DNA from: an uncultured Holophagaceae bacterium
Lineage (GTDB): Bacteria; Acidobacteriota; Holophagae; Holophagales; Holophagaceae
Length of the DNA stretch: 64,000 nt
Direction: 5' to 3'
NCBI GenBank assembly: GCA_903857495.1
Contig: CAIOFF010000059.1
Coordinates: 124,001 to 188,000 of the forward strand
Shown: positions 19,540 to 28,177 of the stretch, one piece after another
Position numbering within the stretch: the stretch's first letter is position 1
Layout of the letters: the number at the start of each line of letters is the position of its first letter
Notes under the pieces: model-generated
What the model saw: only the letters and a program-made list of their open reading frames with translations
Database searches by the model: none
Told to the model about the DNA's origin: nothing
Position numbers and translations under genes: made by a program

Positions 19540-19586
19540 CAGGAAATGCAGAAGGCCCCCGTCGCGGGGGCCTTCTGCATTTCCTG
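19540..19586 (+). terminator. Perfect 22-bp hairpin after rpoZ
   Basis: Bases 19540-19561 and 19565-19586 are exact reverse complements around the loop TCG. The stem has a GGCCCCC/GGGGGCC core. There is no T-tract after it, so it may act as a bidirectional or Rho-aided terminator, or as a transcript-end stabiliser. It lies 8 bp past the rpoZ stop. Confidence 0.75.
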
Positions 19587-19642
19587 AGTCACTTGGACTG
19601 ACCGCGAAATAGCCCTTGCGCTCTGCGCTTGGAGGAACCAAT

Positions 19643-19660
19643 ATTCAACACCTGTTGAAT
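19643..19660 (+). promoter_or_regulatory. Palindromic operator ahead of the TetR/efflux operon
   Basis: ATTCAACA-CC-TGTTGAAT is a perfect inverted repeat with 8-bp arms, ending 9 bp before the TetR-family start codon. Size and position are typical of TetR-family autoregulatory operators that block the whole downstream operon. It sits in an AT-richer patch. Confidence 0.65.
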
Positions 19661-19669
19661 TGGACCTCC

Positions 19670-20353
19670 ATGCCGAGCCCCCTACCCTCCCGAACCCGCG
19701 GTCCCAAGCCCACCAAGGTGGACCCGGACCACCTGCTGGATGCCGCCCAGGCGGTCTTTGCCGAGGAGGGGCTGCGGGCCGCCAGCCTCCGGGCCATCGC
19801 CCGCCGAGCGGGCTGTGATCCGGCCCTGATCTATTACCACTTCGCCAGCAAGGAGGCGCTCTTCCTGGCCCTGCTGAACCGGCGTTTCCCCGCGCTGCTG
19901 CGGGACATGGCGCGGCTGGCCGAGCCCACCGACCTGCGGCCCACCCCGCTGCGGCTCTGGGACGTGCTGCTCATCTACCACCGGTATTTCAAGGATGACC
20001 CGGGCATCCGCGCCCTCATCCGCGGCGAGATCGTCCGGGGCGCCGAGGGGCTCGGCCACCTCATCGAGGACCAGATCCGGCCCATGGTCGGCTCCATCCG
20101 GCAGATCTTCGAGCAGGGCATCGCCCGGGGCGAGGTCCGCCCCGAAGTCCAGCCGCTCATGGCCACGTTCTTCCTGGCCAAGATGCAGCTCGAGATCCTG
20201 GACGTGCTCCCGGCGGTGCTGCCCCTGCTCACGGAGCTGCCGCCGGAGGGCGCCGTCCTCACCGGCATGCGCGCCTGGCTGGAGATCCTCTGGCGGGGCG
20301 TCGCCCTGGATGCCTCCTCCCCGCTGCCCACGCTGCCTTCCCCCCTGGTCTGA
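19670..20353 (+). CDS. TetR-family transcriptional repressor
   Basis: A 227-residue regulator. The DNA-binding helix-turn-helix spans about residues 15-60 (HLLDAAQAVFAEEG, then LRAIARRAGCDPALIYYHF, SKEALFLALL). The variable C-terminal ligand domain (WDVLLIYHRYFKDDPGIRALI) resembles the CecR/YbiH type that controls the YbhGFSR exporters in enterobacteria. It is the first gene of a five-gene efflux operon, 10 bp ahead of the membrane fusion protein. It probably represses that operon through the palindrome just upstream until an effector binds. Confidence 0.92.
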   Translation: MPSPLPSRTRGPKPTKVDPDHLLDAAQAVFAEEGLRAASLRAIARRAGCDPALIYYHFASKEALFLALLNRRFPALLRDMARLAEPTDLRPTPLRLWDVLLIYHRYFKDDPGIRALIRGEIVRGAEGLGHLIEDQIRPMVGSIRQIFEQGIARGEVRPEVQPLMATFFLAKMQLEILDVLPAVLPLLTELPPEGAVLTGMRAWLEILWRGVALDASSPLPTLPSPLV

Positions 20354-20363
20354 AAGGACTCCC

Positions 20364-21344
20364 ATGCGCTACCCCGCCCTCGCCCGGATCACCCTCGTCG
20401 CTGGCACGGTGCTGCTGGCGACCGCCTGCCGCAGCCACCCGGAGGCCCGGCTCCAGCTCTCGGGCAACATCGAAGTGATCCAGGTCAGCGCCAGCTTCCG
20501 GGTGCCCGGCAAGGTGCTGGAGCGCCCCGTGGAGGAGGGCCAGATGGTGCAGGCCGGCCAGCTGCTGGCCCGGCTGGACGCCCGGGACCTGGAGCAGCAG
20601 GCCGCCGGCCGCACCGCGGACGTGGCCACGGCCCGGGCCGTGCTGGACGCCCTGCTGGCGGGCTCGCGCCCCGAGGAGGTCGAGGCCTCCAAGGCCGCCC
20701 TGGAGCAGGCCAGCGCCGACCTCCGCCGCCTGGAGCCCGACGAGGCCCGCGTCCGGGACCTCTACCAGAAGGGAATCCTCTCGGTGCGGGACTACGAGGC
20801 CTCCCGGGCCGCCTTCGAGGCCGCCCGCGGCAAGGTCCGCCAGGCCGAGCAGCAGTTCGCCCTCGTGAAGAAGGGGCCGAGGAAAGAGGACATCGACCAG
20901 GCCCGGGCCCGCTTCGAGTCTGCCAGCCAGGCCCTGGCCCTGGCCCAGACCCAGCTGGGCTACGCCACCCTCGTGGCCCCGACCGCGGGCGTCATCCTCT
21001 CGAAGAACGTCGAGCCCATGGAATACGTCGCCCCCGGCACCGCCGTGGTGACCCTGGCGAACCTGGGCCAGGTCTGGCTGCGCGCCTACGTGGAGGAGGC
21101 CGACCTGGGCCGCGTGAAGGTGGGCCAGAAGGCCTTTGTCACCTCGGACACCTATCCCGGGAAGCGCTACGAGGGCCGCGTCTCGTTCATCTCCTCCGAG
21201 GCGGAGTTCACCCCCAAGAGCGTGCAGACCCGCAAGGAGCGCGCAAAGCTCGTCTACCGCATCAAGATCGACCTCCCCAACCCGGCCATGGAGCTGAAGC
21301 CGGGCATGCCCGTGGACGCCGAGATCGTGCTGGACGGCCGCTGA
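20364..21344 (+). CDS. HlyD/YbhG-type periplasmic membrane fusion lipoprotein
   Basis: A 326-residue adaptor linking inner-membrane ABC components to an outer-membrane channel. The signal region VLLATAC gives a lipobox Cys at about residue 22. The first barrel/lipoyl half reads RVPGKVLERPVEEGQMVQAGQLLARL, then a long alpha-hairpin coiled coil (residues about 85-200, rich in Ala, Glu and Arg), the second lipoyl half (LVAPTAGVILSKNVEPMEYV) and a beta-barrel domain (VEEADLGRVKVGQKAFV). Its stop overlaps the next ATG by one base (TGATG). Confidence 0.93.
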   Translation: MRYPALARITLVAGTVLLATACRSHPEARLQLSGNIEVIQVSASFRVPGKVLERPVEEGQMVQAGQLLARLDARDLEQQAAGRTADVATARAVLDALLAGSRPEEVEASKAALEQASADLRRLEPDEARVRDLYQKGILSVRDYEASRAAFEAARGKVRQAEQQFALVKKGPRKEDIDQARARFESASQALALAQTQLGYATLVAPTAGVILSKNVEPMEYVAPGTAVVTLANLGQVWLRAYVEEADLGRVKVGQKAFVTSDTYPGKRYEGRVSFISSEAEFTPKSVQTRKERAKLVYRIKIDLPNPAMELKPGMPVDAEIVLDGR

Positions 21345-22264
21345 TGGAGACCATCCGGGCCCAGGCGCTGACGCGCCGCTTCGGGGACCTGGCGGCCCTG
21401 GACGGGCTCAGCCTGGCCGTGGAGGAGGGCGAGATCTTCGGCCTCGTGGGCCCCGACGGCGCGGGCAAGACCACCACCATGCGCCTGCTCACGGGCATCC
21501 TGGAGCCCAGCTCCGGCGAGGCCTGGGTGGACGGGCTTCCCGTGCGGGGCCAGGCCGAGGCCATCAAGGAGCGCATCGGCTACATGGCCCAGCGCTTCGG
21601 GCTCTACCCGGACCTCACGGTGCTGGAGAACCTCGACTTCTACGCGGACCTCTATCAGGTGCCGCGTGCCGGACGGAGCGACCGAGTCGAGCGGCTCCTG
21701 GCCTTCAGCAACCTCACCCCCTTCAAGCGCCGCCAGGCGGGCAACCTCTCCGGCGGCATGAAGCAGAAGCTGGGCCTGGCCTGCGCCCTCATCCACACGC
21801 CCCGGGTGCTCTTCCTGGACGAGCCCACCAACGGCGTGGACCCCGTCTCCCGCCGGGACTTCTGGCGCATCCTCTACCAGCTCCAGCAGGAGCGGGTGAC
21901 CATCTTCGTCTCCACGGCCTACCTGGACGAGGCCGAGCGCTGCAATCGCGTCGGCCTGCTGCACCAGGGCCGGCTCCTGGCCTGCGACACCGTGGACGGC
22001 GTGAAGCAGCTGCTGAAGGGGACTCTCCTGGAGCTGCGCTGTGACACCCCCTGGCAGGCCGCCACCCACCTGCGCGAAGCGGCCCTGGGTACCGTGGCCC
22101 TCTTCGGGGACCGCCTGCACATCCTGGTCGAGTCGGCGGAAGCGGCCCAGCCGCGGATCGAGGCCGTGCTCCGCGCCGCGGGCATCCGGGCCCAGGAGCT
22201 GCGGGTGATCGAGCCCACCCTCGAGGATGTCTTCACCTCGGCGATTCCGGCCGGTGGCGCATGA
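21344..22264 (+). CDS. ABC transporter ATP-binding protein (first of pair)
   Basis: A 306-residue nucleotide-binding protein. The Walker A is GPDGAGKTTT near residue 38, the signature NLSGGMKQKLGLACAL, the Walker B VLFLDEPTNGVDP, and the switch residue is in FVSTAYLDEAERC, where Ala replaces the usual His of the H-loop. The C-terminal 70 residues end in IEPTLEDVF, as in CcmA/YbhF-type exporters. With the next gene it corresponds to the two halves of E. coli YbhF, here split. The missing H-loop His suggests a catalytically degenerate partner within an asymmetric pair (inference). Confidence 0.92.
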   Translation: METIRAQALTRRFGDLAALDGLSLAVEEGEIFGLVGPDGAGKTTTMRLLTGILEPSSGEAWVDGLPVRGQAEAIKERIGYMAQRFGLYPDLTVLENLDFYADLYQVPRAGRSDRVERLLAFSNLTPFKRRQAGNLSGGMKQKLGLACALIHTPRVLFLDEPTNGVDPVSRRDFWRILYQLQQERVTIFVSTAYLDEAERCNRVGLLHQGRLLACDTVDGVKQLLKGTLLELRCDTPWQAATHLREAALGTVALFGDRLHILVESAEAAQPRIEAVLRAAGIRAQELRVIEPTLEDVFTSAIPAGGA

Positions 22265-23223
22265 GCGGGTTCGCCGTCACCCTGCGGGACCTGGAGCGGC
22301 GCTTTGGGGACTTCGTGGCCGTGAACCGCATCAGCCTCGACGTCAGCCGGGGCGAGATCTTCGGGTTCCTCGGCCCCAACGGCGCCGGGAAGTCCACCAC
22401 CATCCGCATGCTCTGCGGGCTGCTGGAGCCCTCGGGCGGCAGCGGCACCGTGGCGGGCTTCGACATCCGCACGGAACGGGAGCAGATCAAGCGCAGCATC
22501 GGCTACATGAGCCAGAAGTTCAGCCTCTACGACGACCTCACTGTCGAGGAGAACATCGACTTCTACAGCGGCATCTACGGCATTCCCCGGGCCCAAAAGG
22601 CCGAGCGGAAAGCCTGGGTCCTGGAGATGGCGGGCCTGCAGGAGCACCGCCGCCACCGCACGGGCCAGCTGCCCGGCGGCTGGAAGCAGCGCCTCTCCCT
22701 GGGCTGCGCCCTGCTCCACGAGCCCGAGGTGCTCTTCCTGGACGAGCCCACCTCCGGCGTGGATCCCCTGAGCCGGCGCAGCTTCTGGGACCTCATCCAC
22801 CAGCTGGCGCACCAGGGCGTCACCATCTTCGTCACCACCCACTACATGGAGGAGGCCGAGTACTGCGACCGCCTGGCCCTCATCTACCGGGGGGAGCTGG
22901 CGGCCCTGGGGACGCCCGCCGAGATGAAGGGGCACCTCATGGTGGACCAGGTGCTGTCGGTCACCTGCGAGCGCTCCCACGAGGCGCTCGGGATCGCGGC
23001 GACGGTGCCCGGGGTCCGGGACGCTGCCCTCTTCGGCCGGGACCTCCACCTCATGACCGAGGACGCTGAGGCCCTGGCGCCCCGGCTGCGGCAGGCGCTG
23101 GAGCAGGCGGGATTCCGCGTGGACCGCACCGAGCGCATCGAGCCCTCCCTGGAGGATGTCTTCGTGTCCCTCATCGAGGCCCGGGACCGGGCTGACGGCG
23201 CCCAGCAGGAGTTCACCGCATGA
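22261..23223 (+). CDS. ABC transporter ATP-binding protein (second of pair)
   Basis: A 320-residue nucleotide-binding protein with Walker A GPNGAGKSTT, Walker B VLFLDEPTSGVDP and an intact H-loop His in FVTTHYMEEAEYC. The signature region is GQLPGGWKQRLSLGCALL, where LPGGWKQ replaces the canonical LSGGxKQ. The C-terminal IEPSLEDVF tail again matches YbhF-type exporters. It overlaps the preceding gene by ATGA and the following permease by ATGA, so all are translationally coupled. One protein has an altered H-loop and the other an altered signature, consistent with a heterodimer bearing one consensus ATP site. Confidence 0.93.
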   Translation: MSGFAVTLRDLERRFGDFVAVNRISLDVSRGEIFGFLGPNGAGKSTTIRMLCGLLEPSGGSGTVAGFDIRTEREQIKRSIGYMSQKFSLYDDLTVEENIDFYSGIYGIPRAQKAERKAWVLEMAGLQEHRRHRTGQLPGGWKQRLSLGCALLHEPEVLFLDEPTSGVDPLSRRSFWDLIHQLAHQGVTIFVTTHYMEEAEYCDRLALIYRGELAALGTPAEMKGHLMVDQVLSVTCERSHEALGIAATVPGVRDAALFGRDLHLMTEDAEALAPRLRQALEQAGFRVDRTERIEPSLEDVFVSLIEARDRADGAQQEFTA

Positions 23224-24371
23224 GCGCGCCGCGGCTGCTCTCCCTCCGCCGCCTGGCGGCCGTCGCCCGGAAGGAGTTCCTCCACGTCCTGCGCGACCGG
23301 CGCGCCCTGGGCATCGCCATCGTGCTCCCCATGATCATGCTCATGATCTTCGGCTACGCCCTCACGCTGGACCTGGACCGCGTGCCGCTGGCGGTGCTGG
23401 ACCAGAGCCGTACGCCCCAGAGCCGGGAGCTGGTGGCCCGGTTCGAGGGCTCCCGCTACTTCTCGGTGGTCACGCGGGCCGCGGACACCCGCGAGGTCGA
23501 GACCGCCCTCAGCCGCGGCCAGGCCATGCTGGCCCTGGTGATCCCCGTGGACTTCGGCCGGCGCGTGGCCGCCGAGCGGACCACCCAGGTGCAGGTGCTG
23601 GCAGACGGCAGCGACGCCAACACGACCACCCTGGCCCTGGCCTACGCCGAGAGCATCGTGCGCGGCTACTCGCAGGGGATCCTGGTGGAGAAGGTCCGGC
23701 GCCTCACGGGCAGCAGCCCCGCCCTGCCCCTGGAGCTGCGGGTCCGGGCCTGGTTCAACACGGACATGGAGTCCAAGGTCTTCATCGTGCCCGGCCTCAT
23801 CGCCGTGATCATGATGCTGATCACGGCCCTGCTGACCTCCCTCACCATCGCCCGCGAGTGGGAGACGGGCACCATGGAGCAGCTCATCTCCACGCCCGTG
23901 CGCGGCCACGAGCTGATCCTTGGCAAGCTCGCGCCCTACTTCGTGATCGGCATGGTGGACATGCTGCTGTCCGTCCTGGCCGGCCGGTTCCTCTTCGACG
24001 TGCCGATCCGGGGCAGCCTCCTGCTGCTCTTCGGCGTGTCCGCCGTGTTCCTGGTGGGCGCCCTCGCCCTGGGCATCTTCATCAGCACCCTGGCCAAGAC
24101 CCAGCTCCTGGCCAGCCAGGCGGCCTTCGTGGCCACCTTCCTGCCAGCCTTCCTCCTGTCGGGTTTCATGTTCGACATCGGGAACATGCCGAGGCCCATG
24201 CAGGTGGTGACCTACCTCATCCCCGCCCGCTACTTCGTGACCATCCTCCGGGGCCTCTATCTCAAGGGGGCGGGCATCCCCGAGCTCTGGCCCGAGTGCC
24301 TGCTCATGGTGGGCTTTGCCATCCTGATGCTCCTGCTCGCCTTCCGCACCTTCAAGAAACGCCTGGACTGA
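23220..24371 (+). CDS. ABC-2 type permease (YbhS-like)
   Basis: A 383-residue membrane protein. One N-terminal TM (ALGIAIVLPMIMLMIFGYAL) is followed by a large periplasmic domain of about 150 residues, then five hydrophobic segments beginning at FIVPGLIAVIMMLITALL. The cytoplasmic EWETGTMEQLISTPV is the ABC-2 family E-x-G-T-x-E-x-L motif that contacts the ATPases. The topology is that of drug-efflux permeases YbhS/YbhR. It overlaps the second ATPase by 4 bp. Confidence 0.92.
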   Translation: MSAPRLLSLRRLAAVARKEFLHVLRDRRALGIAIVLPMIMLMIFGYALTLDLDRVPLAVLDQSRTPQSRELVARFEGSRYFSVVTRAADTREVETALSRGQAMLALVIPVDFGRRVAAERTTQVQVLADGSDANTTTLALAYAESIVRGYSQGILVEKVRRLTGSSPALPLELRVRAWFNTDMESKVFIVPGLIAVIMMLITALLTSLTIAREWETGTMEQLISTPVRGHELILGKLAPYFVIGMVDMLLSVLAGRFLFDVPIRGSLLLLFGVSAVFLVGALALGIFISTLAKTQLLASQAAFVATFLPAFLLSGFMFDIGNMPRPMQVVTYLIPARYFVTILRGLYLKGAGIPELWPECLLMVGFAILMLLLAFRTFKKRLD

Positions 24372-24385
24372 GGAGGGACCCGCCC

Positions 24386-25516
24386 ATGCTCGAACGCCTC
24401 CTCCGCATGCTGATCAAGGAGTTCATCCAGGTCCTCCGGAACCCCCGGATGCGGGCCGTGATCTTCATCGTGCCCGTGGTGCAGGTGCTCGTCATCGGCT
24501 ACGCCGTGAATACGGACGTGCGCCACGTGCCCCTGGCCGTCTACGACCTGGACCGGACCCCCGCCAGCCGTGACCTCCTGGCCCGCTTCGAGGGCTCCGG
24601 CTGCTTCGACGTGGTGCGCCGCATCGGCTCGGAGCAGGAGATCCAGGCGGTGCTGGACGCGGGTGCGGCCAAGGCCGTGCTCCGCCTGAACCGGGGCTTC
24701 GCCGAGGACCTGGACGGCAACCGCACGGCCCAGGCCCAGCTGCTGCTGGACGGCTCGGACTCCAACACCGCCAGCGTCATCCTGAGCTACGCCTCCCGCA
24801 TCGCCGCCGACTTCAACCGTGCCCGCATGGAGCAGCGGTTTGCCCGGAGCGCGGGCCTGCGCCTGGAGGCCGAGCCCGTCACGCTGGTCGCCCGGTCCTG
24901 GTTCAACCCCAATCTCGACAGCCGCAACTTCTTTGTGCCGGGCGTGCTGGCCATGCTGGTGGCGGTGATCTCCATCATCCTCTCCAGCATGGCCATCGTC
25001 CGCGAGCGTGAGATCGGCACCATGGAACAGATCATGGTGACGCCCATCGGGCGGTTGGAGTTCATTCTGGGCAAGACCATCCCCTTCGCCCTCATCGGCT
25101 TCGTGGACGTGGCCCTCATCACCCTTGTCGCCGTCTTCTGGTTCCGGGTGCCCCTGCTCGGCAATCCCCTGATGCTGCTGCTGGGCACGGGGCTCTACCT
25201 GCTCAGCACCCTTGGCGTGGGCCTGTTCATCTCCACCGTGAGCACCACCCAGCAGCAGGCCATGATGACGGCCTTCTTCTTCATGCTGCCGGCCTTCATG
25301 CTCTCGGGCTTCGTGTATCCCATCGCCAACATGCCCGAGGGCGTACAGTGGCTCACCTACCTGAACCCCCTGCGCTACTACCTGGTGATCATCCGGGGCG
25401 TGTTCCTCAAGGGCCTGGGGCCCCAGGTGCTCTGGCCCCAGCTGCTGGCCCTGGCGGCCCTGGGCGGCACCATGCTGGTGCTCGCCGCCGGGCGCTTCCG
25501 GAAGACCATGGCCTAG
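24386..25516 (+). CDS. ABC-2 type permease (YbhR-like)
   Basis: A 376-residue paralogue of the preceding permease with the same layout: TM1 (VIFIVPVVQVLVIGYAV), a periplasmic domain, then FFVPGVLAMLVAVISIILSS and the coupling motif REREIGTMEQIMVTPI. The two permeases presumably form a heterodimeric channel fed by the split ATPase pair and the lipoprotein adaptor. GAGGAGGG precedes ATG 24386. Its TAG stop shares the palindrome CTAG with the TAG of the convergent chemoreceptor gene. Confidence 0.92.
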   Translation: MLERLLRMLIKEFIQVLRNPRMRAVIFIVPVVQVLVIGYAVNTDVRHVPLAVYDLDRTPASRDLLARFEGSGCFDVVRRIGSEQEIQAVLDAGAAKAVLRLNRGFAEDLDGNRTAQAQLLLDGSDSNTASVILSYASRIAADFNRARMEQRFARSAGLRLEAEPVTLVARSWFNPNLDSRNFFVPGVLAMLVAVISIILSSMAIVREREIGTMEQIMVTPIGRLEFILGKTIPFALIGFVDVALITLVAVFWFRVPLLGNPLMLLLGTGLYLLSTLGVGLFISTVSTTQQQAMMTAFFFMLPAFMLSGFVYPIANMPEGVQWLTYLNPLRYYLVIIRGVFLKGLGPQVLWPQLLALAALGGTMLVLAAGRFRKTMA

Positions 25517-27099
25517 ACCTTGAACTGCCGCATGAGCCCCGAGAGCTGCTCGGCGATGCGGGCCAGGTCCGAGGCGGTGCGGGCGATCTCGTCCACGGTG
25601 AGGGAGACCTCCCGGATGCCACCGGCGGTCTGGGCCGTATGTTGGGCGCTCTGCTCGATCTGCTGGGCCACTTCCTGGCTGGTGCGGGTCTGCTCGTCCG
25701 TGGCCGCCTGGATCTCTCGCATCATGCTGGAGAGGGAGCCGATGAAGCCCTGGATCTGGCTCAGGGCGCGCACGGCCCGCTCGACGGTGGTCTGGCCGTT
25801 ATCCACGGCCTCCTGGGTGCCCTCGACAATGGCTGAGATCTCCTTGGCGGAGGTGGCGGAGCGCTCGGCGAGCTTGCGGATCTCCTCTGCGACCACGGCG
25901 AAACCCTTGCCCATGGCGCCGGCCTTGGCCGCCTCGATGGCCGCGTTCAGCGACAGCAGGTTGGTCTGGCGGGCGATGTCCTGGATGACCTGGACGCCCT
26001 GGATGATCCGGCCGGTGGCCTCGGTGATGGACTGCATGGATGCCACCGTGGCCTGGCCGGCCTCGTTGCCATCCTGGGTCGCCCGCACGGCATCCTGGGC
26101 CTGGGCTTCGGCGCCGCGGACACTCTGGGAGACCTGCTCGATGGAGGCTGAGAACTGAGTGATGGCAGCCGCGATGCGTTCCGCTCCGGCCCTCTGCTCC
26201 TCGGTGGTGTGCGCGATGGAGGAGACGGTGGCGGAGAGCTCCGCCGCCGAAGCCGAGAGCTCCGTGGAGCCGCTGGCCACCTGGGTCGCCTCGCCATTGA
26301 TCCGGTGGACCGTGGTGCGCAGCTGGCCTTCCATGTTGCGGATGGCGGCCAGGATGCTCTCCTCGGCCCCTGCGTGGACAGCTACCGCCACGGTGAAGTC
26401 GCCCTGGGCCACCTGGCCCACAACCTGGGCCGCGTAGGCGGGCTCGCCGCCGATCTGCCGACGCAGGCCCCGGTAGAGGTAGAGGGCCGAAGCTGTGCCC
26501 CCGAGGATGGCCAGCGCACCAACCAGGACTGACCAGACGACCGCCTTGAAGCGCACCTCGTCAAAGTGGGTGTCGGCGGCCTTGGCCTCCTCACGCTTGG
26601 CCAGCGCCAGGAGCCCCATGGGTCCCGTGATGCCCTGCACGAGCTTGTCGGATTCATCATCCAGAGCGCGGATGTCGGCGCCCAGGTCATCGGTCCGCTT
26701 GGTCTTCAGGCTGGGCAGGACCTTGCCCTCGAAATGGAGGATCAGCGCCTCGCAGGCCTTCTGGGCCGCAAGGACATGGGCTGCCTGCTTGGGGTCGCTG
26801 GCGCCCTTGGCGAGGGCGGCGAAATCCTGCAGGCTCTCCTCCTTAACGGCTTTCCACTTCTTCTCGGTGTCGGCGAAATCGCGGTTGATCACCGCGTCGG
26901 CGATGACCAGATAGAGCTTGGGCCCCATGCCCGCCCCCTCCTCAGCCATCTGGGCCTGGACGGCCTTGGTGGCGCCCTCGTCCTGGAGCTGCCCCAGCTC
27001 CCACATGAAGCCCATGGCCAAGGCCCCGTTGATGAGCAGGCAGCCCAGGGTGATGGCCGTGGATAAGGTCAGCTGACGCTTGAGGGACAGGGCTGCCAT
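25513..27099 (-). CDS. Methyl-accepting chemotaxis protein
   Basis: A 528-residue chemoreceptor. TM1 lies at residues about 10-32 (TLSTAITLGCLLINGALAMG), with a helical periplasmic sensor of roughly 150 residues and TM2 at about 190-210 (VWSVLVGALAILGGTASAL). HAMP is followed by the MA signalling domain with the hairpin tip VIQDIARQTNLLSLNAAIEAA and AVVAEEIRKLAERS. It senses an unknown ligand and controls CheA. No CheW-binding pentapeptide for CheR is visible at the C-terminus. The start 27099 gives the typical short cytoplasmic lead MAALSLKRQ. Confidence 0.95.
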   Translation of the reverse strand: MAALSLKRQLTLSTAITLGCLLINGALAMGFMWELGQLQDEGATKAVQAQMAEEGAGMGPKLYLVIADAVINRDFADTEKKWKAVKEESLQDFAALAKGASDPKQAAHVLAAQKACEALILHFEGKVLPSLKTKRTDDLGADIRALDDESDKLVQGITGPMGLLALAKREEAKAADTHFDEVRFKAVVWSVLVGALAILGGTASALYLYRGLRRQIGGEPAYAAQVVGQVAQGDFTVAVAVHAGAEESILAAIRNMEGQLRTTVHRINGEATQVASGSTELSASAAELSATVSSIAHTTEEQRAGAERIAAAITQFSASIEQVSQSVRGAEAQAQDAVRATQDGNEAGQATVASMQSITEATGRIIQGVQVIQDIARQTNLLSLNAAIEAAKAGAMGKGFAVVAEEIRKLAERSATSAKEISAIVEGTQEAVDNGQTTVERAVRALSQIQGFIGSLSSMMREIQAATDEQTRTSQEVAQQIEQSAQHTAQTAGGIREVSLTVDEIARTASDLARIAEQLSGLMRQFKV

Positions 27100-27190
27100 G
27101 GCGTCCTTTCGGTGGATGGCACAGAATCTGAGCGAAGGGTGAGGGTGCTGACTCGCAGACCCCCAACCCGTGCCACGCTCCAGGGCGCAT

Positions 27191-27227
27191 TCAACCGGCC
27201 AAGTCCTGCTACCTACTGGTCGGTTGA
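27191..27227. repeat. Inverted repeat upstream of the chemoreceptor gene
   Basis: TCAACCGGCCA (27191-27201) and TGGTCGGTTGA (27217-27227) form an 11-bp stem with one mismatch and a 15-base loop, about 90 bp upstream of the MCP start and shortly after the dioxygenase stop. It could be an operator for the MCP or a terminator of the dioxygenase gene on the minus strand. Confidence 0.4.
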
Positions 27228-27275
27228 TGCCGCCGACCTCGTAAATCTTGTGCCTGACCTTAGCCGGGCCAAGAC

Positions 27276-28067
27276 TCAGGGGGCCTCGGCTTGGCCGAAC
27301 CGGAAGCTCGCCAGGCTGAGGCTCCCCAGCTGCCACTGGTCGAAGATCACCTTGGGAGGGCCGCCCGCCGCGCCCAGGGCCACGAAGAGGGGATCCAGGT
27401 GCTCGGAGGTGGGCACGGACTCGGCGGCGCCGGGGGCCTGCTTCCAGTCCGCGAGGGACTCGCCCGCGGCCAGCCGTTCCCTCAGCCAGCCCTCGAAGGC
27501 CAGGGCCCAGGGCCGCGGACCCGTGGCCCCGGCCCAGTCCAGCAGGCGGAGGTTGTGCACCACGCCGCCGCTGCCCAGGATCAGCACGCCGCGCTCCCGC
27601 AGGGGAGCCAGGGCGCGGCCGGCGGCCAGCAGCTGCTCGAGCGTCCGAGGCCGGGGCAGCGAGAGCTGCACCACCGGGATCCTGGCTTCAGGGAACAGGG
27701 CGCGCAGGGGCACCCAGGCGCCGTGATCCAGGGGCCGCTCGGGATCCAACACCGCCTCGAGGCCCGCCCCGCGCAGCAGGGCCGCCGCCTCCGCGGCCAG
27801 GGCCGGCGCCCCGGGGGCCGGGTAGTCCAGCGTGTAGAGCTCCGCAGGGAAGCCGCCGAAGTCGTGCATGACCCCCGGCGCCTCGGCCGAGGAGAGCCGG
27901 AAGGGGCCCGCCGCTTCCCAGTGGGCGGAGCAGACCAGGACGGCGCGCACCTTCGGCAGGCTGTGGCCCAGGGCACCCAGCGTCTCTTTCCAGGCGCCGC
28001 CCTCCAGGGCGAGCATGGGCGAGCCGTGCGCGAGAAAGAGGGACGGAAGAACCGTGGATTCGCTCAT
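27276..28067 (-). CDS. Class III extradiol dioxygenase (DODA/YgiD-type)
   Basis: A 263-residue member of the LigB superfamily, closest in look to 4,5-DOPA extradiol dioxygenase (YgiD). Metal-ligand and catalytic histidines sit in SLFLAHGSPM, SAHWEAAG, GVMHDFGGFP and LDHGAWVPL. GSGGVVHNLR supplies the later His. These enzymes use Fe(II) or Zn to open catechol rings; the physiological substrate of bacterial members is mostly unknown. It appears monocistronic, lying between the MCP gene (same strand) and the divergent pdxJ. Confidence 0.9.
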   Translation of the reverse strand: MSESTVLPSLFLAHGSPMLALEGGAWKETLGALGHSLPKVRAVLVCSAHWEAAGPFRLSSAEAPGVMHDFGGFPAELYTLDYPAPGAPALAAEAAALLRGAGLEAVLDPERPLDHGAWVPLRALFPEARIPVVQLSLPRPRTLEQLLAAGRALAPLRERGVLILGSGGVVHNLRLLDWAGATGPRPWALAFEGWLRERLAAGESLADWKQAPGAAESVPTSEHLDPLFVALGAAGGPPKVIFDQWQLGSLSLASFRFGQAEAP

Positions 28068-28177
28068 GGGCCATGATCGGATACGAAATTAGATGTTGCA
28101 ACTCTTTTTTGAGTCTTGGCCCTGCAGGAGTCGCCGCCAAGGGTTAAGCTAGGACAGAGATTCCTTCGGAGCGCGCA

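Noticed and set aside
27160-27180. Sigma-54 promoter (TGGCAC on the minus strand) ahead of the chemoreceptor
   Set aside because: The -12 TTGC element is missing at the right spacing.
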